A stretch of 64,000 nt of DNA from Catenuloplanes niger (GCF_031458255.1 NZ_JAVDYC010000001.1:5589001-5653000); one strand, 5' to 3'; positions 34,090 to 43,467 are shown, counted from the first letter of the stretch. Translations and numbers: made by a program. The notes: generated by a model from the letters alone, not told the origin.

Positions 34090-35112
34090 ATGCCTCCGGT
34101 GATCGAGATCGCGGGGCTCCGGAAGGAGTACCGCAAGCTGCGCGGTGGGACGCATCGCGCGCTGGACGGGTTCGACATGCTGGTCGAGCCGGGCCAGGTG
34201 CACGGCTTTCTCGGGCCGAACGGATCGGGCAAGACCACCACGCTGCGCGCGCTGCTCGGCCTGGTGCGCGCGGACGCCGGGGAGATGCGGATTCTCGGGC
34301 ACGCCTCGCCGGGCGCGCTGCCGCAGGTGATCGGCCGGGTCGGCGCGATCGTGGAGAGCCCGCAGTTCTTCGGCAACTTCAGCGGGCGCCGGATGCTGTC
34401 GCTGCTGGCCACCGCGGGTGGCGTGCCGCAGAGCCGGGTCGAGGAGGTGTTGGCCCAGGTCGGGCTGCGGGACCGCGGCAAGGACATCATCAAGACCTAC
34501 TCGCTCGGCATGCGACAGCGGCTCGCCGTGGCGTCCGCGCTGCTCAAGGCGCCGGAGCTGCTGATCCTGGACGAACCGGCGAACGGACTGGACCCGGCCG
34601 GCATCCGGGAGATGCGCGACCTGGTCCGCGCGCTCGCGGGGCACGGCGTCACGGTGCTGATCTCCAGCCACATCCTGGCCGAGATCCAGCTGATCTGTGA
34701 CTCGGTCACGATCATCTCGCGTGGCCGGCGGGTGCTGGCCGGGCCGGTCAGCGACGTGCTGGCCAGCTTCGACCACGGTGACTTCCGGGTCCGGACGGCC
34801 GACCTGCCGCGCGCCGCGCAGGTACTCGCCGCGGCCGGCGTGGCGGTGACGGCCGCGCCGGACCACCTGGTCGCGCACCGGGTCACCGAGCCGGCCCGGC
34901 TCACCGAGCTGCTCGGCGGCCAGGGCCTGTGGGTGGCCGAGCTGACGCCGCTCACGCCGGACCTGGAGAGCGTCTTCCTGCGGCTCACCGGCACCGCGCC
35001 GGCGCCGGACGGGGACCGGCAGGTGGACGACGCCGTGCTCCCGCCGGCGCCGTCCGCACCGCTCAACGAGTTCTCGTTCCAGCCCGGCCCGGCCCCGGAG
35101 GTGCCCCGGTGA
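34090..35112 (+). CDS. ABC transporter ATP-binding protein (BcrA-like)
   Basis: 340 aa. ATPase domain at about 1-230: GPNGSGKTTT (Walker A), YSLGMRQRLAVASALL (signature), LLILDEPANGLDP (Walker B), ISSHILAEI (switch His). A C-terminal part with a DUF4162-like region ends in a Pro-rich tail. This is the type that drives small-drug, antibiotic or lantibiotic efflux or lipid flipping (BcrA/NatA class). The last 4 nt overlap the permease gene. GAGGGGAGA precedes the ATG. Substrate unknown. Confidence 0.87.
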   Translation: MPPVIEIAGLRKEYRKLRGGTHRALDGFDMLVEPGQVHGFLGPNGSGKTTTLRALLGLVRADAGEMRILGHASPGALPQVIGRVGAIVESPQFFGNFSGRRMLSLLATAGGVPQSRVEEVLAQVGLRDRGKDIIKTYSLGMRQRLAVASALLKAPELLILDEPANGLDPAGIREMRDLVRALAGHGVTVLISSHILAEIQLICDSVTIISRGRRVLAGPVSDVLASFDHGDFRVRTADLPRAAQVLAAAGVAVTAAPDHLVAHRVTEPARLTELLGGQGLWVAELTPLTPDLESVFLRLTGTAPAPDGDRQVDDAVLPPAPSAPLNEFSFQPGPAPEVPR

Positions 35113-36062
35113 ACCTGCTCCACGCCGAGGCCCGCCGGCTGGTGGCGCGCCGGTTCGTACAGCTGATGGCGGTGCTCCTCATCGGCACCTGCCTGGTCGC
35201 GGTGGTCAGCACCGTGGCGAGTTCGCACACGCCGACCGACGTGGAGCTGCGCGAGGCCACCGAGCAGGCGGCCGTCAACTACGGGTACGCCCGCCAGGAC
35301 TACGAGATGTGCCGGACCGAGCGGCCCGGCCCGACCTGCGTGCCGCCGGACCCGGCCGACTTCCGGCCGGAGGACCAGCTCTACGGCACGTTCGTGTTCG
35401 CCCGCGAGATCAGCGGCCTGGTCTACTTCGTGGCCGCGTTCCTGGCGCTGTTCGGCTTCCTGGTCGGCGCGTCGTTCATCGGCGCCGAGATGTCGTCCGG
35501 CGGTCTGACGAACCTGCTGCTCTGGCGGCCGCGACGGCCGGTCGTGCTGGGCGCGAAGTTGGCCGTGGTGACCGGTGCGGTGTTCGCGGTCTCGGTCGTG
35601 GTGACCACCGCCTACATCGCCGCGTTCTGGGGCGTGAGCACGATCAGCGGCTTCGCCGGTGACACCTCCGGCACGTTCTGGGCGGACCTGGTGCTGGTGG
35701 CCGTGCGCGCGCTGCTGCTCGTGCTCGGCACCACCGTGGTCGGCTTCTCGCTCGCGACGCTGGGCCGGCACACCGCGGCCGCGCTCGGCGTGGTCGCGGC
35801 GTACGTGGTGCTGTGGGAGATCGGTCTGCGGATCGTGCTGAGCACCGTGGAGGTGCCCGAGGCGGACCGGTGGATGCTGAGCAGCTATCTGGCCGCGTTC
35901 GTCAACGGCCGGGTGGTGCTCTGGAACTCCGCCTGCGCGACGCCGGACTGCACCGCCGAGTACGCGCTGACCTGGGTGGACGGCACGCTGGTCGGCGGCG
36001 CGGTGACGCTGCTGACCGCGGTGGCCGCGTTCGTGCTGACCCAGCGGCGCGACATGGCCTGA
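35109..36062 (+). CDS. ABC-2-type transporter permease
   Basis: 317 aa with about six membrane segments (near 15-37, 100-125, 145-170, 195-222, 228-250, 285-308). An N-terminal external loop of some 55 residues contains two Cys about 10 residues apart (MCRTERPGPTC) that may form a disulfide. It is the membrane half of the transporter with the ATPase encoded immediately upstream. GTG start within the upstream stop overlap (GTGA) indicates coupling. Followed by a stem-loop terminator. Confidence 0.82.
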   Translation: MNLLHAEARRLVARRFVQLMAVLLIGTCLVAVVSTVASSHTPTDVELREATEQAAVNYGYARQDYEMCRTERPGPTCVPPDPADFRPEDQLYGTFVFAREISGLVYFVAAFLALFGFLVGASFIGAEMSSGGLTNLLLWRPRRPVVLGAKLAVVTGAVFAVSVVVTTAYIAAFWGVSTISGFAGDTSGTFWADLVLVAVRALLLVLGTTVVGFSLATLGRHTAAALGVVAAYVVLWEIGLRIVLSTVEVPEADRWMLSSYLAAFVNGRVVLWNSACATPDCTAEYALTWVDGTLVGGAVTLLTAVAAFVLTQRRDMA

Positions 36063-36077
36063 CACCGGCCGTTCGTT

Positions 36078-36107
36078 CGAGGCGGGCGCGACCACGCGCC
36101 CGCCTCG
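36078..36107 (+). terminator. Terminator after ABC operon
   Basis: Arms 36078-36090 (CGAGGCGGGCGCG) and 36095-36107 pair perfectly over 13 bp with loop ACCA. It starts 15 nt after the permease stop. The following 160 bp (36108-36270) are AT-richer and contain the next gene's promoter, with a small hairpin (AGTGCC ... GGCACT, 36232-36251) in its probable leader. Confidence 0.75.
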
Positions 36108-36270
36108 CGTCATATATCCGTTTTGTGGGGTTTGACCATGTGTCCGGTCGGGCATCAACCGTTCAGCCATAACTGATGGTCATCATACGGTTTCGGTTAG
36201 TGAAGTCCGGAAAGTCCGACATGATCCTCTCAGTGCCTCATTGCGGGCACTCTGAAGGGAGATGTCTGAG

Positions 36271-36654
36271 ATGCGAAGTGTGAAGCGTTCCGTTGCCCTG
36301 GCGCTGGTCGCCCTCGCCGCCGGCGGCGCGGTCAGCCTGAGCGCGGCCGGTGCCGCCCAGGCCGCGCCGTCGTTCGAGGCCACCAAGTCCGCCGCGGTCC
36401 ACCAGGACCGGGACCGCGACCGGGACCGCTGGGACCGCGACCGGGACCGGGACCGCTGGGACCGCGACCGGCACAACGGCCACGGCTGGGGCCACAAGCG
36501 GGCGAACTGGCAGTACGCCGGCAGCTACCGCAGCAAGCGCGCCTGCGAGCGGGTCGCCTGGCTCGGCGAGCGCGCGGACCGCTGGGACGACTCGAAGTGC
36601 GTCGGCGGCGGCTGGGGCGTGAAGCTGTTCGTCAAGCAGTACCGCTGGGGCTGA
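36271..36654 (+). CDS. Small secreted protein with DRDRW repeats
   Basis: 127 aa. Signal peptide with MRSVKRS basic start, hydrophobic core and cleavage near AQAAP (about residue 32). Then a stretch of Asp-Arg repeats (RDRDRDRW), then a compact C-terminal domain (about 75-127) with two Cys that may pair, ending VKQYRWG. This resembles small exported proteins of unknown function in actinomycetes. ATG 36271 is chosen because AAGGGAG lies 9 nt upstream; ATG at 36262 would sit directly on that ribosome site. Confidence 0.7.
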   Translation: MRSVKRSVALALVALAAGGAVSLSAAGAAQAAPSFEATKSAAVHQDRDRDRDRWDRDRDRDRWDRDRHNGHGWGHKRANWQYAGSYRSKRACERVAWLGERADRWDDSKCVGGGWGVKLFVKQYRWG

Positions 36655-36663
36655 GAAACCACG

Positions 36664-36697
36664 CGGCCGGGTGCGCCCATCGGGGTGCGCCCGGCCG
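36664..36697. terminator. Terminator between convergent small genes
   Basis: Arms 36664-36677 (CGGCCGGGTGCGCC) and 36684-36697 pair over 14 bp with two G-T wobbles; loop CATCGG. Between the secreted-protein gene and the leftward PLDc_N gene. Confidence 0.7.
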
Positions 36698-36706
36698 TTC
36701 TCGCTG

Positions 36707-37093
36707 TCAGGCGTCGCCGTTGCGCAGCTCCGGGTTCTTCGGGTCCTCGTCGCGGCGCAGTTTCTCCTCGCGCCGTCGGAGGTCCTCCTCCCACCGCTCG
36801 AACTGCTCCCGGTCCCGGCGGGCCTTGTCCGAGTCCAGCGTGCGCAGGAAGTCCGGGTTGTCGTCCGGCGCGAGCGGCCGGCGCGGTGCCCCCGCCGCCC
36901 CCCGGCCCGGCCGGACCCGCCCGGCCAGGAACCACAGGATCGGGCCGGCCACCGGAATCAGCACGATCACCACCGCCCACACCAGCCGCGGCAGGCGGCG
37001 GATCTGCTCCGGCTCCGCGGAGAGGCAGCTGATCAGGGCCACGACCGCCATCGCGATCTGCAGCAGGAAGACGAACGCGAACAGTCGAGCCAT
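36707..37093 (-). CDS. PLDc_N-domain membrane protein
   Basis: 128 aa. Two membrane helices (about 3-24 and 36-58) with the conserved ending of the second, PVAGPILWFLAGR, typical of the phospholipase-D-nuclease N-terminal domain. There is no catalytic HKD motif, as usual in these short proteins. The C-terminal half is charged, coiled-coil-like (KARRDREQFERWEEDLRRREEKL cut into shorter heptads) and cytoplasmic. Function unknown; likely a small membrane scaffold. Weak ribosome site. Confidence 0.75.
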   Translation of the reverse strand: MARLFAFVFLLQIAMAVVALISCLSAEPEQIRRLPRLVWAVVIVLIPVAGPILWFLAGRVRPGRGAAGAPRRPLAPDDNPDFLRTLDSDKARRDREQFERWEEDLRRREEKLRRDEDPKNPELRNGDA

Positions 37094-37138
37094 GCCGCAA
37101 TGATGCCGCGCGAAACGCCCGATCGGCAGGCGGAGGCA

Positions 37139-37453
37139 TCAGAGGATCATCAGGACGGCACCGATCAGGGCGTAGCCGAGCGTCAGAACGGCGCAGAGTA
37201 ACAGCGAGTGTCCGCTCGGTGAGGTGCGGCCGTGTCGGAGGTCGGCCACCCGGCGCCGCACCACGACCAGCGCGGTCCCGCACGCGGCGAGCGCGGCCAG
37301 CGCGCCGGCCACGGCCACCGGCACGCCGCCGTCCGAGGTGAGCGTGAGCCGCAGCGTCAGCAGCGTGACCGCGGCGAACGACAGCGCGGTCCGCCGCCAG
37401 GCCAGCCCGGTCCGGATGATCGGCACGCCCGGCCCGTGCACCGGCTGGGTCAT
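37139..37453 (-). CDS. DUF202-type small membrane protein
   Basis: 104 aa with three hydrophobic segments (about 24-40, 45-63, 82-103) and the DUF202 hallmark RTGLAWRRTALSFAA at the start. It overlaps the upstream DUF202 gene by 4 nt (ATGA), so the two are coupled and may form a heteromer. Function of the family is unknown. Confidence 0.75.
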   Translation of the reverse strand: MTQPVHGPGVPIIRTGLAWRRTALSFAAVTLLTLRLTLTSDGGVPVAVAGALAALAACGTALVVVRRRVADLRHGRTSPSGHSLLLCAVLTLGYALIGAVLMIL

Positions 37454-37836
37454 CCGAGGACCTGCAGGACCAGGGCCGCCGCGAGCACCAGCGCGCCGAG
37501 CGTGACGCCGCCGGCCAGCAGCGCCGGGAAGTGCGACGGCGGCAGGTCCTCGTCCAGCCGCATGGCCCGCTCGGTGCGCGTCCAGTGCCGCACCGAGTGG
37601 AACGCGACCGCGCCGCCGAGCAGGAGCAGCACCACCGCGATCGTCTCGCGCAGGTACGTCGTCGGCATGCGGGGCAGGAACTGGAACGCGGCCAGCCCGC
37701 CCGCCACCAGCGCCAGCCCGGTGCGCACCCAGGCGAGGAACGTGCGCTCGTTGGCCAGCGAGAAGCGGTAGTCCGGGGTGGAGCCGACCCGCTGCACGTC
37801 CCGGGGATCGAACCAGCTCTTGAGCAGCGCGCGCAC
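37450..37836 (-). CDS. DUF202 (YidH-type) membrane protein
   Basis: 128 aa. Soluble start, then the DUF202 signature NERTFLAWVRTGLAL (about 29-43) and three membrane helices. It resembles YidH of E. coli, whose role is unknown. GTG start at 37836. First of a coupled pair with the smaller DUF202 gene downstream. It diverges from an acetyltransferase gene with only 54 bp between the starts. Confidence 0.8.
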   Translation of the reverse strand: MRALLKSWFDPRDVQRVGSTPDYRFSLANERTFLAWVRTGLALVAGGLAAFQFLPRMPTTYLRETIAVVLLLLGGAVAFHSVRHWTRTERAMRLDEDLPPSHFPALLAGGVTLGALVLAAALVLQVLG

Positions 37837-37890
37837 GAACCGACCCTAACCGGCTCGCGTGAACATCCGTGCTGTGATGGGCTGGACGGC

Positions 37891-38706
37891 GTGACCACAC
37901 CGGATCTTGATGCCACGGCCCTGCTCGCCACGTACGACGCCCAGTTGCGGGCGCACCTGCCGAACCCGTTGCCGGCGGGCGCGACCGTCGAGCGGGACGG
38001 CCCGCTGGTGCGGCTGCGCGGGCTGGACGAGGGCGGGTTCATCACGTACACCGACCTCGGCGACCTGGACGGCGCGGAGCTGGACGCGCTGATCGCCCGG
38101 CAGACCGCGCTCTTCACCGAGCTGGGCGAGAGCGTGGAGTGGAAGCTGCACGGCCACGACCTGCCCCGCGATCTCGCCGACCGGCTCACCGCGGCCGGGT
38201 TCGCCGCCGAGGAGCGGGAGACCGTGGTGGTGGGCGCGGTCGCGCCGCTCGCGGCCGCGGTGCCGGTGGTGCCCGAGGGGGTACGGCTGCGCGAGGTCAC
38301 GTCCCGCGAGGACCTGGACCGGATCGCCCGGCTCGGCGAGCTCATCTACCCCGGTACGTCCCGTCAGTGGTGGGCGGACGCGATGGAGCGGGAGATCGCG
38401 GCGGACCCGCAGTCGGTCACGATCGTGGTGGCGGAGACGGACGACGAGGCCCGCACGCTGGTCTGCGCGGCCTGGATCCGCTACGTCACCGGCACCGCGT
38501 TCGGCACGCTGTGGGGCGGCGGCACGCACCCGGAGCACCGGCGGCGCGGCATCTACAAGGCGCTGGTGGCATACCGGGCGCGGCTCGCCGAGCAGCGCGG
38601 GTTCACGTTGCTGCAGGTGGACGCGTCGGACGAGAGTCGGCCGATCCTGGAGCGGCTCGGCTTCACGGCGCTGACCACCACCACGCCGTACGTCTTCCGG
38701 CCGTAG
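37891..38706 (+). CDS. GNAT-family N-acetyltransferase
   Basis: 271 aa. N-terminal segment (to about 125) of unknown role, then a GNAT domain (about 130-271). The acetyl-CoA loop THPEHRRRGIYKALVAYRA is the Q/RxxGxG/A-type pyrophosphate site, and DASDESRPILERLGF is the typical late motif. Substrate unknown. The GTG at 37891 is the best start in frame; the ribosome site is weak. Followed after 3 nt by a small convergent ORF on the other strand. Confidence 0.75.
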   Translation: MTTPDLDATALLATYDAQLRAHLPNPLPAGATVERDGPLVRLRGLDEGGFITYTDLGDLDGAELDALIARQTALFTELGESVEWKLHGHDLPRDLADRLTAAGFAAEERETVVVGAVAPLAAAVPVVPEGVRLREVTSREDLDRIARLGELIYPGTSRQWWADAMEREIAADPQSVTIVVAETDDEARTLVCAAWIRYVTGTAFGTLWGGGTHPEHRRRGIYKALVAYRARLAEQRGFTLLQVDASDESRPILERLGFTALTTTTPYVFRP

Positions 38707-38709
38707 CGG

Positions 38710-38889
38710 TCAGACGCTCCACAGCGCGCGGACGGCGACGCGTACGCACTCGTCGCGGAGCCGTCCGCAGACGCAGCGGTGGTCGTCCGGCCGTTTCCGC
38801 CGATGGTGGCCGAACGACACGAGGCTGCCGCCGGTCAACCAGAGATCCGGTGGAGCGATCCGCCGCACCGGGGCGATTTGCACTGACAT
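38710..38889 (-). CDS. Small Cys-containing protein, 59 residues
   Basis: A complete small ORF with GGGAGGAG 7-8 nt ahead of its ATG, one of the best ribosome sites in the window. The protein is basic and ends with HRCVCGRLRDECVRVA: three Cys within 9 residues plus nearby His, which could bind a metal. No homologue recognised. It fills the gap between the acetyltransferase gene (convergent, 3 bp away) and the etfBA promoter region. Real on the strength of its ribosome site and codon bias, but unproven. Confidence 0.5.
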   Translation of the reverse strand: MSVQIAPVRRIAPPDLWLTGGSLVSFGHHRRKRPDDHRCVCGRLRDECVRVAVRALWSV

Positions 38890-38978
38890 ATCGCGACTCC
38901 TCCCGCCGGCTCGACTCTAGCGGGTTTCGGGTGCCATGGGGTGAGGTGTGTCACTCTCCGTGCCCGCGATCAGGAACC

Positions 38979-39030
38979 TACTAGTAAGTAACATGGGTCG
39001 TGGTCAAGTCCACACGCATCGTGGTTGACC
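38979..39030 (+). promoter_or_regulatory. Palindrome and hairpin upstream of etfBA
   Basis: TACTAGTA (38979-38986) is a perfect palindrome inside an AT-rich patch. At 39002-39030 an inverted repeat GGTCAA-gt-CCAC ... GTGG-TTGACC forms a 10-bp stem with a 2-nt bulge. Both lie in the 258-bp spacer before etfB and could be regulator sites. Not matched to a known motif. Confidence 0.35.
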
Positions 39031-39147
39031 CTGGAGGCGCAGCCGAGCAAGCCTGAACCAGCCCCCGGCTCACCGCGGGCTCCGGTTCCGGACGAGAATT
39101 CGTAACGTCGGGCGAGAACCGTTTAACAGGAGGGTCGTCGAAGCGCG

Positions 39148-39927
39148 ATGAACATTGTGGTACTGGTCAAGCAGGTACCGGACTCCGGTGCCGAACGGTC
39201 TCTGCGTGCCGACGACAACACCGTTGACCGCGGTGCGGCGAGCAACGTCATCAACGAGATGGACGAGTACGCGATCGAGGAGGCACTGCGCCTCACCGAG
39301 GCGCACGGCGGCGAGGTCACGGTGCTGACCATGGGCCCGTCCGGCGCCACCGAGTCGATCCGCAAGGCGCTCTCCATGGGCCCGGCCAAGGCCGTGCACA
39401 TCGTCGACGACGCGCTGCGCGGCTCCTGCGCCGTCGCCACCTCCAAGGTGATCGCGACCGCGCTCGGCCGGCTGAACGCGGACGTGATCCTCTGCGGCTC
39501 GGAGTCCACCGACGGCCGCGTCCAGGTGCTCCCGCACATGCTCGCGGAGCGGCTCGGCGTCGCGGCGCTCACCGGCGCGCGCAAGCTCACCGTCGACGGC
39601 AGCACGCTGACCGTCGAGCGGCAGACCGACGAGGGGTACGAGGTGGTCACCGCCTCGACGCCGGCCGTCGTCTCGGTGTGGGACACGATCAACGAGCCGC
39701 GGTACCCGTCCTTCAAGGGCATCATGGCCGCGAAGAAGAAGCCGGTGGAGACGCTGTCCCTGGCCGACCTGGGCGTGGACCCGTCCGAGGTCGGCTTCGC
39801 GGGCGCCACCAGCACGGTGATCGAGCACGCGCAGCGCCCGCCGCGCTCCGCCGGTCAGCGGGTCGTCGACGAGGGCGAGGCCGGCGTGAAGCTGGTCGAG
39901 TTCCTCGCCACCGAGAAGTTCGTCTGA
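39148..39927 (+). CDS. etfB: Electron transfer flavoprotein beta subunit
   Basis: 259 aa; with EtfA it forms the soluble FAD/AMP heterodimer that accepts electrons from acyl-CoA and other dehydrogenases and passes them to the quinone pool through ETF dehydrogenase. Family features: start MNIVVLVKQVPD, the EMDEYAIEEALRL segment, LTMGPSGATESIRKALSMG, and the recognition-loop region around residues 185-205. AGGAGGG precedes the ATG. etfA follows after 17 nt, so the two are one operon. Confidence 0.95.
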   Translation: MNIVVLVKQVPDSGAERSLRADDNTVDRGAASNVINEMDEYAIEEALRLTEAHGGEVTVLTMGPSGATESIRKALSMGPAKAVHIVDDALRGSCAVATSKVIATALGRLNADVILCGSESTDGRVQVLPHMLAERLGVAALTGARKLTVDGSTLTVERQTDEGYEVVTASTPAVVSVWDTINEPRYPSFKGIMAAKKKPVETLSLADLGVDPSEVGFAGATSTVIEHAQRPPRSAGQRVVDEGEAGVKLVEFLATEKFV

Positions 39928-39944
39928 GAAGGGGGTACCGAGAC

Positions 39945-40901
39945 ATGGCAGAGGTTCTCGTCGTCGTCGAGGCCGCCGCCTCGGGCGTGAAGAAGGTCAC
40001 CCTGGAGCTGCTCACGCTCGCGCGGGAGATCGGCTCGCCGTCCGCGGTCGTGCTGGGCGGGCCCGGCGCCGCGGAGGCGCTCACGCCCCGGCTCGCGGAG
40101 TACGGCGCGGAGAAGGTCTACGCGGCGGAGAGCGAGGAGATCGACGGCTACCTGGTCGCGCCCAAGGCGACCGTGCTGGCCGAGCTGGTCAGGCGCGTCT
40201 CCCCGGCCGCCGTGCTGCTCGCCTCCAGCCAGGAGGGCAAGGAGATCGCGGCCCGGCTGGCCATCAAGCTGGACAACGGCGTGCTCACCGACGCGGTCGG
40301 GCTGGACGCGGACGGCACGGCCACCCAGGTCGCGTTCGCCGGCGCCACCATCGTCAAGTCCAAGGTGACCCGCGGCCTGCCGATCGTGGCGCTCCGGCCC
40401 AACTCGCTGACCCCCACGCCGGCCCCGGCGTCCCCGTCGGTCGAGTCGCTCCCGGTCACCGCGACCGAGTCCGACAAGCTGGCCAAGGTCGTCGAGCGGG
40501 TCGCGGAGCAGAAGGGCGCGCGCCCGGAGCTCTCCGAGGCGTCCGTGGTCGTCTCCGGCGGCCGCGGCGTGGGCGGCGCGGACGGCTTCAAGCTGGTCGA
40601 GGAGCTGGCCGACCTGCTCGGCGGCGCGGTCGGCGCGTCCCGCGCGGCGGTCGACTCCGGCTTCTACCCGCACCAGTACCAGGTCGGGCAGACCGGCAAG
40701 ACGGTGTCCCCGCAGCTCTACATCGCGCTCGGCATCTCCGGCGCGATCCAGCACCGGGCCGGCATGCAGACGTCGAAGACGATCGTCGCGGTGAACAAGG
40801 ACGGCGAGGCGCCGATCTTCGAGCTGGCCGACTACGGCGTGGTGGGCGACCTCAACAAGGTGGTCCCGCAGGCCGCGGACGAGATCCGCAAGCGCAAGTA
40901 G
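39945..40901 (+). CDS. etfA: Electron transfer flavoprotein alpha subunit
   Basis: 318 aa. N-terminal alpha/beta domain (about 1-190), then the FAD-binding domain with the conserved [49 protein letters not shown] region (given here in its key parts), and [19 protein letters not shown] near the end. It partners EtfB encoded 17 nt upstream. A strong stem-loop follows 12 nt after the stop, which closes the etfBA operon. Confidence 0.95.
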   Translation: MAEVLVVVEAAASGVKKVTLELLTLAREIGSPSAVVLGGPGAAEALTPRLAEYGAEKVYAAESEEIDGYLVAPKATVLAELVRRVSPAAVLLASSQEGKEIAARLAIKLDNGVLTDAVGLDADGTATQVAFAGATIVKSKVTRGLPIVALRPNSLTPTPAPASPSVESLPVTATESDKLAKVVERVAEQKGARPELSEASVVVSGGRGVGGADGFKLVEELADLLGGAVGASRAAVDSGFYPHQYQVGQTGKTVSPQLYIALGISGAIQHRAGMQTSKTIVAVNKDGEAPIFELADYGVVGDLNKVVPQAADEIRKRK

Positions 40902-40913
40902 GTGTTCCGCCCG

Positions 40914-40969
40914 GGTGGTCCGGGCGGCGTCCAGGTCGGGAGCCCGACACGGATGCCGCCCGGACCACC
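40914..40969 (+). terminator. Terminator of etfBA
   Basis: Arms 40914-40932 and 40951-40969 pair over 19 positions with one G-T wobble (GGTGGTCCGGGCGGC core). The loop has its own small hairpin (TCGGG-agc-CCGA). A second perfect 24-bp palindrome centred on GGATCC follows at 40977-41000. Confidence 0.8.
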
Positions 40970-41146
40970 GGTACCGGGGCCGGGCGGATCCGCCCGGCCC
41001 TTACGTATGACCAGCTCCCGGCCGGGTTCCTCGGCCGGTGCCGGGCGCTCCCTCCCCGTATCGTGGCGGATTTCGGGTTTTGCCGGGGTTTGAACGGCGG
41101 CGCTCAGACTGTGGTCCGGGCCGATGGAGCACTCGGTAAGGACCGG

Positions 41147-41160
41147 TAGGCTGAGGGGCG
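41147..41160 (+). promoter_or_regulatory. Predicted -10 element of the cysteine desulfurase gene
   Basis: TAGGCT at 41147-41152, then 8 nt to the ATG at 41161. Consistent with a leaderless or near-leaderless mRNA, although GAGGGG within those 8 nt could also act as a ribosome site on a longer transcript. Confidence 0.45.
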
Positions 41161-42339
41161 ATGGCCTACCTGGATCACGCCGCGACCACGCCGATGCTCA
41201 GCGAGGCGCTCGAGGCATACGTCGCCACGGCCCGCGAGGTCGGCAACGCGTCGTCGTTGCACGCCGCCGGCCGCCACGCACGTCAGCGCGTCGAGGAGTC
41301 CCGGGAACGGATCGGTGCGGCGCTCGGCGCCCGGCCCTCCGAGGTGATCTTCACGAGCGGCGGGACCGAGAGCGACAACCTCGCGGTCAAGGGCATGTTC
41401 TGGGCGCGGCGCGCGGTGGACGCGGCCCGCACCCGGGTGGTGGCCAGTGGCGTCGAACATCACGCGATCATGGACTCGGTCGACTGGCTGGTCGCGCACG
41501 AGGGCGCGAGCGCGGGCTGGCTCGACGCGGACGCGATCGGCCGGATCCGGCCCGCGACGCTCGAGGCCGAGCTCGACGCGTACGGCGACGCGATCGCGAT
41601 GATCACCGTCATGTGGGCGAACAACGAGGTCGGCACCGTGCAGCCGATCGCGGAGCTGGCCGCGCTCGCGGCCGCGCGCGGTATCCCGTTCCACACCGAC
41701 GCGGTGCAGGCCGTCGGTCAGATCCCGGTCGACTTCGGCGCCAGCGGCGCGTCCGCGCTCACCCTCACCGGGCACAAGGTGGGCGGCCCGGTCGGCGTCG
41801 GCGCGCTGCTGCTCGGCCGCGACGTGGCCGTGACGCCGCTGCTGCACGGCGGCGGCCAGGAGCGCGACGTCCGGTCCGGAACGCTGGACGCGGCCGGCAT
41901 CGTCGCGTTCGCGGTCGCGGTCGAGACCGCGGTCAAGAACCAGCAGGAGTACGCGGCCCGCGTCGGCGGACTCCGCGACCGGCTGGTCGCGGGCGTGCAC
42001 GGCGTGGTGCCGGACGCGATCCTGAACGGCGCGCCCGAGGACCGGCTGCCCGGCAACGCGCACTTCTCCTTCCCCGGCTGCGAGGGCGACGCGCTGCTGC
42101 TCCTGCTGGACGCGCAGGGCATCGACTGCTCCACCGGCTCGGCCTGCTCGGCCGGCGTCGCGCAGCCGTCGCACGTGCTGGTCGCGATGGGCGCGGACGA
42201 CGACCGCGCGCGCTCGTCGCTGCGGTTCACGCTCGGCCACACCTCGACGGCCGCGGACGTGGACGCGCTGATCGCCGCGCTGCCCGCCGCGGTCGAGCGG
42301 GCCCGCCGGGCCGGGGTAATCAAATCGGTTCTCGGCTGA
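41161..42339 (+). CDS. iscS: Cysteine desulfurase (IscS/NifS family)
   Basis: 392 aa PLP enzyme; takes sulfur from cysteine as an enzyme persulfide and gives it to thiolation and Fe-S pathways. PLP Lys206 lies in LTGHKVGGP; the catalytic Cys329 in STGSACSAG; substrate-site residues in LDHAATTP at the start. The class with the short SACSAG loop (IscS-like, class I) fits. The next gene, mnmA, uses this sulfur for tRNA 2-thiouridine, so the pair makes a functional unit. Confidence 0.93.
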   Translation: MAYLDHAATTPMLSEALEAYVATAREVGNASSLHAAGRHARQRVEESRERIGAALGARPSEVIFTSGGTESDNLAVKGMFWARRAVDAARTRVVASGVEHHAIMDSVDWLVAHEGASAGWLDADAIGRIRPATLEAELDAYGDAIAMITVMWANNEVGTVQPIAELAALAAARGIPFHTDAVQAVGQIPVDFGASGASALTLTGHKVGGPVGVGALLLGRDVAVTPLLHGGGQERDVRSGTLDAAGIVAFAVAVETAVKNQQEYAARVGGLRDRLVAGVHGVVPDAILNGAPEDRLPGNAHFSFPGCEGDALLLLLDAQGIDCSTGSACSAGVAQPSHVLVAMGADDDRARSSLRFTLGHTSTAADVDALIAALPAAVERARRAGVIKSVLG

Positions 42340-42387
42340 GCCGCTAGTACCGTTGATCTGAGGCTTTACCCGGGGAGGGTGTTTCAC

Positions 42388-43467
42388 GTGCGTGTTCTCG
42401 CGGCGATGTCCGGCGGTGTCGACTCGGCGGTGGCGGCGGCCCGCGCCGTCGAAGCCGGTCATGACGTGACCGGCGTCCACCTGGCGCTCTCCCGCAACCC
42501 GCAGACGTTCCGGACCGGCGCGCGCGGCTGCTGCACGATCGAGGACTCCCGCGACGCGCGCCGCGCCGCCGACGTGCTCGGCATCCCGTTCTACGTGTGG
42601 GACATGGCCGAGCGCTTCCACGCGGACGTGGTCGACGACTTCGTCGCGGAGTACGCGGCCGGCCGCACGCCGAACCCGTGCCTGCGCTGCAACGAGAAGA
42701 TCAAGTTCGCCGCGGTGCTGGACCGGGCGATCGCGCTCGGCTTCGACGCGGTGGTCACCGGCCACCACGCCCGGCTCGGCGCCGACGGCCTGCTGCGGCG
42801 CAGCGTCGACCTGCCCAAGGACCAGTCGTACGTGCTGGCCGTGCTCAACCGGGCACAGCTGGACCGGTCGCTCTTCCCGCTGGGCTCGTCGACCAAGGCG
42901 CAGGTGCGCGCCGAGGCGGCCGAGCGCGGGCTGGGCGTCGCGGAGAAGCCGGACTCGCACGACATCTGCTTCATCGCCGACGGTGACACGCGCGGCTTCC
43001 TGGAGTCGAAGCTGGGCTCCGCGCCGGGCGACATCGTGGACTCGACGACCGGCGAGGTGGTGGGCGCGCACAGCGGGGCGTACGCCTACACGGTCGGACA
43101 GCGCAAGGGGCTGGGCCTGACGGTCCCGGCCGCGGACGGCCGGCCGCGCTACGTGCTGTCGATCACCCCGAAGACGAACACGGTGACGGTCGGCCCGGCG
43201 GCCGCGCTGGCGGTGTCCACGGTGTACGCGGGCCGGCCGGTCTGGACCGGGCTGCCCGGCGCGCCGGCCGAGCCGCTGGACTGCGTGGTGCAGCTGCGGG
43301 CGCACGGCGAGACGTACCCGGCGCGGGTGTCCGTGGTGGACGGCGGGCTGGTGGCGGCGCTGTCCACGCCGGCCCGTGGGGTGGCGGCCGGGCAGGCCCT
43401 GGTGATGTACCGCCCGGACCCGGACGGGGACGTCGTGCTGGGCTCGGGCACGATCACCCACACCTGA
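42388..43467 (+). CDS. mnmA: tRNA-specific 2-thiouridylase MnmA
   Basis: 359 aa; adenylates and then thiolates U34 of Lys, Glu and Gln tRNAs, with sulfur from the desulfurase upstream. PP-loop SGGVDSAV at residues 8-15, Cys pair in [14 protein letters not shown], catalytic second Cys in [16 protein letters not shown], and the C-terminal beta-barrel. The GTG at 42388 ([10 protein letters not shown]) is preferred because GGGGAGGG is 8-9 nt upstream; the in-frame GTG at 42379 overlaps that ribosome site. Confidence 0.95.
   Translation: MRVLAAMSGGVDSAVAAARAVEAGHDVTGVHLALSRNPQTFRTGARGCCTIEDSRDARRAADVLGIPFYVWDMAERFHADVVDDFVAEYAAGRTPNPCLRCNEKIKFAAVLDRAIALGFDAVVTGHHARLGADGLLRRSVDLPKDQSYVLAVLNRAQLDRSLFPLGSSTKAQVRAEAAERGLGVAEKPDSHDICFIADGDTRGFLESKLGSAPGDIVDSTTGEVVGAHSGAYAYTVGQRKGLGLTVPAADGRPRYVLSITPKTNTVTVGPAAALAVSTVYAGRPVWTGLPGAPAEPLDCVVQLRAHGETYPARVSVVDGGLVAALSTPARGVAAGQALVMYRPDPDGDVVLGSGTITHT

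Noticed and set aside
33166-36062. The two adjacent ABC ATPase genes as one transporter
   Set aside because: They are divergent, belong to different ATPase subfamilies, and only the rightward one has a coupled permease gene.
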